In this document: positions 57,782 through 64,000 of the stretch, piece after piece
Numbering within the stretch: the first letter of the stretch is position 1
Layout: every line of letters begins with the position of its first letter
Assembly (NCBI GenBank): GCA_029532625.1
Contig: JARFXM010000011.1
Coordinates: 1,364,001 to 1,428,000, forward strand
Direction of reading: 5' to 3'
Source of the DNA: Lomentospora prolificans
Taxonomy: Eukaryota > Ascomycota > Sordariomycetes > Microascales > Microascaceae
Length of the DNA stretch: 64,000 nucleotides
Notes under the pieces: model-generated
Told to the model about the DNA's origin: nothing
Databases searched by the model: none
Seen by the model: only the letters and a program-made list of their open reading frames with translations
Translations under genes and position numbers: made by a program

Positions 57782-58630
57782 ATGAGGCTTCTTGCGGCAT
57801 TCACCGTCGGCGTTCTTGTCAGGTAAACCAGCCCACCACCACTCTCTCCCCTCTGCCGCACACGTCACAATGCCCCAGGGGCGGAAGAAGACCCATCAAG
57901 CTAACACAAAGTCATGGTTAATAGCGTCGGTTCGGCCCTCGACGCCGCCAACTCGGGCTGTCCGACCATCACAGCCAAGCAAATCGCTTCGACGTGCTCG
58001 CCGGCCTGCACGCAGAACCACGACTGCCGGTTCATCTCGACGGTGACGAATCCGTGCGGGTGCCCGCGCGCCGTGCCAGAAGCGACGCTGATCCAGCCGT
58101 GCAACGAAGGCTGTCCCTACGACGGGTGCGCGGTCGAATACCGCACCGTCAATGTGAATTGCGTGGGTGACGGGTGGGTGACGGAGCCGGGGCAGCCGAG
58201 CCCGACTCTGACGACGAAGCCGCGCACGACGACGGTGGAGCCGCCGCCTTCGCGGACGACATCGCAGACGGGCGGTAGTAGTAGGAGTAGTAGCAGTGGC
58301 GGCGGCGGCGGGATCACCCCGTGTCCGAAGATGACGAAGATGGTGGCGTCGGAGGGGTGCGTTGCGCCGGCGTGCCCTACGCCGAATTGTATTTTCCAGG
58401 AGCCGTTTGTGGTTTCGTGCGGGTGTCCGGAGCCGGAGACGGTGATGGTGGAGGGCTGCGTGACGGAGTGTCCGCAGGGGTGCGCGACGACTACGGTCAA
58501 GGTTACGGAGAATTGCTGGTCGGAGGAGCCGACGGGGACGGGGACGGGGACGGGGACGGGCGCCGGGACGAGGACGACGGCCGCAGCCGAGGTGGAGGAG
58601 TCGGCAGTTGTAGCGGGGCGAGGCGGATGA
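57782..58630 (+). CDS. Secreted protein with duplicated ten-cysteine module
   Basis: Two exons, 57782-57822 and 57925-58630, encode 248 residues. The first ~18 (MRLLAAFTVGVLVSVGSA) form a good signal peptide. Two modules with the same ten-Cys spacing follow. Module 1 is at C26, C38, C42, C48, C58, C60, C73, C77, C82 and C93; module 2 is at C147, C159, C164, C169, C179, C181, C192, C196, C200 and C211. Each has a central CGCP. A Thr/Pro/Ser/Gly-rich linker of ~53 residues, likely O-glycosylated, separates them. The tail has Thr-Gly repeats encoded by a GGGACG minisatellite. The intron end at 57924 was chosen because only it keeps the frame and completes the signal peptide; branch site ctaacac at 57901. 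An ORF-only model would start at the ATG at 57914 inside the intron and lose the signal. Family not recognised; wall-associated protein or effector are both possible. Confidence 0.75.
58532..58560 (+). repeat. Coding GGGACG minisatellite
   Basis: Nearly five hexamer units encoding Thr-Gly dipeptides in the tail of the secreted protein. The repeat length may vary between strains. Confidence 0.85.
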
Positions 58631-59572
58631 GGAGGCTGTGTATACAGGACGTGGTGTTTGGGTTAGACATGTGTAAAATGCGCGCTCTGTGAGTCGTGTT
58701 GATGATGGATTGAGATAATGGCTCGCATACGGTGACTCTCTTTCGCTTTCACATGGACTGCCTGCGATATATGTCGTTCCTCACGTGTGTATTAGGTATG
58801 GTACATTATGGATGCTTCGCGATAATCCTCAAAGTCGTTGAGGAAGGGACAAACAGGCGACCTGACCAACATTTGCGCAGAAGCAAGGTGCGGCGGGCCT
58901 GGCATAGTCAACCCCATCAACTGCTGGCATTGATGATTGGAAGATCAAGCAAAGAGTCATGTCGAAACTGGCGCAAGCCCGTCGTCACCCGATCTGCCGC
59001 GATTTCGATTTCGATTTCGACTTCGTCTCCAGAGTCTGCTTTTAAACGTCCGATGTGAGAGAGATTTGGGCCAACCGACGGTGCACCCCACTTTTGACTG
59101 CATTTTCCTTTTTCGCTTTTCCCTCATCCAACCTACCTTTTTCTCTCAACTCGGCCGCATATAGCTATTATTCCCTTCCCTATCCTTACCGTCTGCGTGC
59201 TCTTTATTCTAGTCCTATCTTTGTGAAGACTTGTTTTGGATACATAATACATCCAGCAATCAGCAATATACTAGCCGCCGCGCATCACTACCTACCCAGC
59301 ACCTCCAGCCGAGAGCCTCAAGCCCGCATCTCTATTGCGCCTTGTTTTTCTTTTTCTTTTTCTTTGATTCTTGTTTTGTTTTGTTATCCATCCCCCGACT
59401 TTTGGATACTTGGATTGATCAGGAATTATCATCTTGGGTTTGCGACAAGATCTTCCCCTATTGGTCTCGGCCATAGCCCAAATAGGGAATACCTGGGCTC
59501 TTGACCCAGGTCGACGCAAGGAGCAAAACAAGTCCTGGTAAATTGTCTCTATTGCCGAAGACGGAAACGAAA
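58631..59572. other. Intergenic region
   Basis: No gene is supported. A short run of alternating (GATTTC) repeats lies at about 59003-59025 and a TTTTC-rich stretch at about 59345-59386. Confidence 0.45.
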
Positions 59573-59962
59573 ATGAGTGGTAGTACAGCTGCCGACTTAG
59601 CGAGTGAGACTGGGGCTAGAAAACCTATGGAGGACCACGCACATGAGGATAGCGTGTCATCGACGGAACGGAAAGTCGTCGATGCCGAAGGTCGGGCACG
59701 CACGACCTCAACGCAGCGACATTGTGAGCCAAAGGGTGAGGACTGGCGAGACAAGGCGGGGGACTCAGAGGACGATGTCGTTCCTCCGGCGCCCGAAGAT
59801 GATCCGGCCTTGACGGGCCCGTTGATGCTGCTCAATGACCGTGAAGCCGACAAGGTCTTCCTCACCGGTCTCATGAGCCAACTATCGTCCATCCAGAAAC
59901 AAGAGCAAGAGGATGAAATGCATCTTGAAAGAGACGAGGGGGGAGGCGGCAAAAGCTCTTAG
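59573..59962 (+). CDS. Hypothetical acidic protein (129 aa)
   Basis: A single-exon frame from the first ATG at 59573 to TAG encodes 129 residues; the frame upstream (to 59501) has no ATG. The protein is hydrophilic and acidic, disordered up to about residue 75. It ends in a probable short coiled coil (LLNDREADKVFLTGLMSQLSS, IQKQEQEDEMHLERDE) and a Gly tail. Composition and codon use look coding, and the start context (aaaATGagt) is acceptable. I recognise no family and no signal peptide or membrane span. It could be a small nuclear or scaffold protein, or a spurious frame. Confidence 0.45.
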   Translation: MSGSTAADLASETGARKPMEDHAHEDSVSSTERKVVDAEGRARTTSTQRHCEPKGEDWRDKAGDSEDDVVPPAPEDDPALTGPLMLLNDREADKVFLTGLMSQLSSIQKQEQEDEMHLERDEGGGGKSS

Positions 59963-62137
59963 AAGGCGTCTGTCTCGTCCCGAGTAATTTTGCCCGCGGC
60001 CCACGGGATGGATTTGAGCAAAAAGCATTACCAGCTGGTCTGGCATACGAAATGCGAAACGCGCCCTTTTTTTCTCTCTGGTTGGAAATTTTGAGAAGGC
60101 CATATACGGGTTTGGAATGTACATTGTGACTATAGAGGAGATCAAGGGGGTTGGATATCTAGAACTGGAGACCACGTCGTTTCTGAGACGCATTCACGAC
60201 GCGGATACCATGCAAAACCAACGAGCTGGCCACAACCCAGGAGTTAAAGCACGATATCCCAGGACTTTCAAGACCCCGAGGCGACTGTCCATCTCAACTC
60301 CTAACGTCAACCTCTCTGTGAGCCGTGTCAACTACGATCGGTCGGTCTGCTACGCCAACGCCAGGCGATTCAGATGTGTAACCTTCGAGAACTTTGGATG
60401 GGAATCTAGCTGTGCGTCTTTTGAACATGCTGTATATAGCACTCTATAGTTACTTATAGAGGTAGCCTTTCTCGGCATTACATGGCTAAGACCAGCTCTC
60501 GCGAGGCTCTATTAAGGATGTAGCTTCTCGGAGATCACTTAAAGGTCGCTTCGTGTTTATACTTGATCTCCTTAAAACGGTTGAAAATCACCTCACTTGC
60601 CATCTTCCTGTGACCGGCCAAAAGCGCAGAGAACGCGAAGAGGACAGGTGGGAGCTCCAATAATGGAGAGACAACTCAACAAATCTTGCGCCGTTCTCGC
60701 TCAGGGCGCTTCGCAGTCGTGTTGGGAATAGCTTCTTACCGATCACAACCAACAGAACATGTGTATATTATTCGCAAGACATACAAGAACATCACGACAT
60801 TTCACGCCAATCAGAAAAAAACCAAAAAGAAATGTCGGTACAACACCCACTAACGTGCTTCCTCGTTCAACAAGTTCAACCATCATAATAAGCCATGCTC
60901 CCCACTCAACCTGACAGTGCTCCTAAAGGAAAGACGAACCTAACGAGATCCCAAGCCTCCACCGTTCTAAACCTACCTACCTGCACAATGATCTACATCC
61001 GCCTCGAGCCCATCGCCCCGGCGCACGCCCCACAGGCAAAAACTACCCGATATTCTCCTTGCATATGGAGAGATCTCCCTCTGATCCTCCCCCGCCTGGA
61101 TCCGACCAGGAGAGCCCCAAACGAACCGGGGATATGACGAGCATGTGAGGGAACGGAAGGAAGGGGGAGGGGGGGATATGGACACGCCGATCAAAGGCGG
61201 CATGGCGGCTAGCTGGCCCCATCGCCAGTCCGGAGCCGCCGGTGGACGCACGTGGCTCTCTGCGCGAGGGAGAGTGGCTCGGTGAAGGCGAGCTACAAGC
61301 CAAGGTGAAGGAAGAGGGAGGGGTCCCAAAGAAGTGAAACGAATGGGTTGACGTCAAATATGGGATTGGATGGGACATGCTCTTCGTTGACGCTACATGA
61401 AGTTCTACTAGCCCGCCTCTTTACGAAATATTGTATGCGAGATCTATAGTAGCAGTGCAGCGTTCTGGCCTGAGACGATGGCCGGGGGGGAAGCGAGCTC
61501 GGCTCCGCCTCCCACCATGGTGTGGATATCATCGGCAGAGAAAACCGAAACTAATCTATGTGCTCGATTCCGGCGCGCACAACGGGGACCGTGTTTAGAG
61601 ATCCACGATTGATAGGGTAGAGCCTCTCCGTCCAAGCATGTCTTGCTCGAGCATTTTGGCATTGGTGCATATTATAATAGGCTTTCTGGTCGCGCGGCCA
61701 GCTAAGACTAAGGAAGGTTTGGGACGCCCCGGTATGGACCGTACTATTACTATGTATTACGTTGCGGCCACGTTTTCGACGAGCCGTGGAAGTAGACGTT
61801 TAGATGATCACGGTTGCCAGTAGCCGAAGCACCAGTATTTCCGACAGTCTCTCCCTCTTCGAGGTTTGCCATCGAAAGAGTGGCAAGCGTGTGTGGAGAG
61901 ACGGTGTAAGACGCTTTTCGTATCAGATATGAGCTGATGCTTGCTTACACACAATGAGGCATTTCCCTTTTCCACGATGATAGCGGAAAAACGAGCGTAA
62001 GGGACAAATAAAAAGCGATAAAGGCCGGAATCGGTCGAGTAATTTCCTATCGCCTTAATAGCATTGGGTGGACGAGTCAGGAATGTCAGTATTCTTCTGA
62101 AAGACTGGACCTTCTTCAGGGGATTGAACTTCCGATT

Positions 62138-62139
<2 letters not shown>

Positions 62140-62173
<34 letters not shown>
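62140..62173. repeat. Poly-T tract (T34)
   Basis: Thirty-four uninterrupted T, the longest homopolymer in the window. The length is likely polymorphic and hard to sequence exactly. Confidence 0.9.
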
Positions 62174-62174
<1 letters not shown>

Positions 62175-62762
62175 GCGCGTGCGAGTGTTGAAAGGGTGGT
62201 TGGCGTAAATCTCCAACATTAAACGTTCATGATCCCCGGTTTCCTCATGCATCTGATCCTCCGTCAACCTGCACCAACATATATCACTTCTCACATCACT
62301 TCTCACAAAAAGCAAACTGCGCAGGCACACTCGCACTCACACACACTCCCACACACACCTGCTAGAAAGTCAAAAAATCCCAGTTTCCCTTGGGTTGGAA
62401 CCCTTCCCCCAGACTTAGACACCCGGCCCGGCAAGTAGGAGCCCCAGAAAGTGCGGTGGAAAAGGGGGGAAAAGGAAGCGCCAAAATGGAAAAGAGCACG
62501 CGCAGGGGCTCCACCACAGTAGAAACCAGACCCCCCGGAAACTGCTGTGCAACATAGGGCCAAAGGAAGCGTCTGTTGCGGTAGGTTGCCACGCGAGCTC
62601 ACCAGTACCCACGTATGTCCAGATTTCAACAATTTAAGCCCATTTTGACCGTGCTTCAACAATTGATGGTGAAGGACGGCCGATACAGGAGACCTGATTG
62701 TGCGGTGAGGCGGGCATGAACCTTTGAGAATAGCCAGCCAGCAGTCAATCTAGACTGCTGGC

Positions 62763-62810
<48 letters not shown>
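62763..62810. repeat. (CAGG)12 microsatellite
   Basis: Twelve perfect CAGG units in non-coding sequence. Likely a variable-length locus. Confidence 0.95.
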
Positions 62811-64000
62811 CCATTCCGCACTCCTTCCCAAATTAGGGTCCTCCTTCCTCGAGAGACGAAGGACAGAGGCACTTTCTACCTTGTCGCCAGCATGTCCGCC
62901 ACTGGACAGGCAGTACCTCCCAAGTAGTTCTCGCTCCAAGTCCGATTTCCGCTGGGTGCTCATTGGCCTCCTCTGGAACTCCACAAAGCCTGGCCTGGGC
63001 CATCGAGGCTGGCAATCCCTGGAGCCCAGCTTGGTCGTGTTGACATGCTGGTTATTAGTGGTGTTGCCATTGGACGAAAAGTTACTCGGGTCTGGTTGGC
63101 ATAAACACACAGTTGGGGCCCCATTTTCGCTGCCCCGTCTCAAAAATATCATTGAGCCACGGCCAGTGTCATTCAACCCTCTCTTAACCCCTCCCCCACA
63201 CACGATGGCTTTGCCCCATCGAGATCAGAGACAGATGATCCCTGCACACTCTTGCTTCATTCATTATAACTCTCAATCCCGGCTCGGACGCCCTCCCCCA
63301 TTCCCGTTGAAATCAAGCGCACTGTGTGGAGCACTTGCCCAGGCCAAGCCCAAATTGAATATGAAGCCGAACACCGAGCCCAGGAGGCTTGTGGCTGTCC
63401 GACCCCCCACTGAAGGCACGCACCTGCACGCACACAACAACGGAAAGGAGCCGATGGTTGGGATTAGGAGCATCGCGAGTGCGTTTCTCCTTCGTGGGTG
63501 GCAAGGCACTAAACCCGTATTGTCGTAAACTCGCACGCCATACACGGATGTGGAGCAAAAGGAGGGAAACTGACCTTTGCATCCATTCTCCGAGCGAATC
63601 ATACTAATTCCGTCCCTTCCTTCTTCTTTCGCGATGTCAACAATGTGAAGTAGGACGTCGGCCGAGTGGAGCAATGATGTCATTTGATGAACAAGTCTAG
63701 AGTTACGGTGAGGCTTTTACAGGTCTCCTTTTACCCTCACCGTGGACACGCTCAATTCCGAGGCAGGTTCAGAGCGGCACTTGTTCATTGTCATGGCATG
63801 GCCCGAGAGCGCGCATAATTCTGCCTCTGAAGCGTGTTGGGGGTTAGAAAGCTGACTCTCAGCACCACATCTCGTGCAATGGAGCGAGCCTTGTCTTCTT
63901 TTGGTCCAAGGGTACACAAAAATAAGAGGCGAGGGCGCTTACTTCGTAAGCGATTTGCTGGGGTCGCTGTATCGTGCCCTGGTTCGCCCCTTCTTTGCTA

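Larger units (their letters stand above)
59963..64000. other. 4 kb gene-poor right end
   Basis: No gene is supported. Frames up to 215 residues (62881-63528, plus) exist but start without ATG, overlap others on the minus strand and resemble no family. Notable contents are a T34 run and a (CAGG)12 microsatellite. A gene may begin beyond the right edge. Confidence 0.45.

Noticed and set aside
62881..63528. 215-residue plus-strand open frame
   Set aside because: It begins without ATG, overlaps long minus-strand frames and its translation looks like random sequence.
1..64000. CRISPR array, operon or secondary-metabolite cluster
   Set aside because: No spaced direct repeats and no backbone synthase or clustered tailoring enzymes; the genes are independent eukaryotic units.

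Overview
The window is nuclear DNA of a filamentous ascomycete (Pezizomycotina, most likely a Sordariomycete). The genes carry short introns of mostly 58-120 bp with GT...AG borders and gctaac/ctaac-like branch sites. Intergenic spaces are long and CT-rich leaders precede start codons. A 4.6 kb repeat also bears an extreme signature of repeat-induced point mutation (RIP), a process specific to these fungi. No prokaryotic, viral or organellar sequence and no tRNA, rRNA or CRISPR was recognised.

Layout, left to right: YIF1-like Golgi membrane protein (570-1707); Mpv17/PMP22-family membrane protein (2729-3562); a 5.1 kb gene-poor stretch; a large hybrid histidine kinase (8804-12694); Arp2/3 subunit ARPC4 with a start-codon-only exon (13854-14715); an RRM-like fungal protein in six exons (16098-18716); SFH5 phosphatidylinositol transfer protein (20908-22317); ASH1-type SET-domain histone methyltransferase (24640-27411); two small minus-strand candidates, one of them a zinc-ribbon microprotein (29254-29454); the RIP-destroyed TIR transposon (31732-36373); palmitoyltransferase PFA5 (36700-38209); DNA polymerase eta (39177-41496); an RfeG-like Gln/Pro/Tyr-rich regulator (45133-46486) with a possible frameshift at its start; an alpha-beta-barrel-like protein (48933-49697); importin-7/8-like karyopherin (52027-56169); a secreted protein with a duplicated ten-cysteine module (57782-58630); and a small hypothetical (59573-59962). 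From 59963 to the end only low-complexity repeats were found.

The genes are independent eukaryotic units: housekeeping functions in trafficking, lipid transfer, cytoskeleton, nuclear import, chromatin and DNA repair. They do not form a biosynthetic cluster or other obvious system. The most unusual elements are the transposon, whose interior has been almost completely emptied of CpA, TpG and CpG, and the duplicated-cysteine secreted protein. All exon boundaries were worked out by hand from frame continuity, splice motifs and resemblance to known families, and the phases of every multi-exon model add up.
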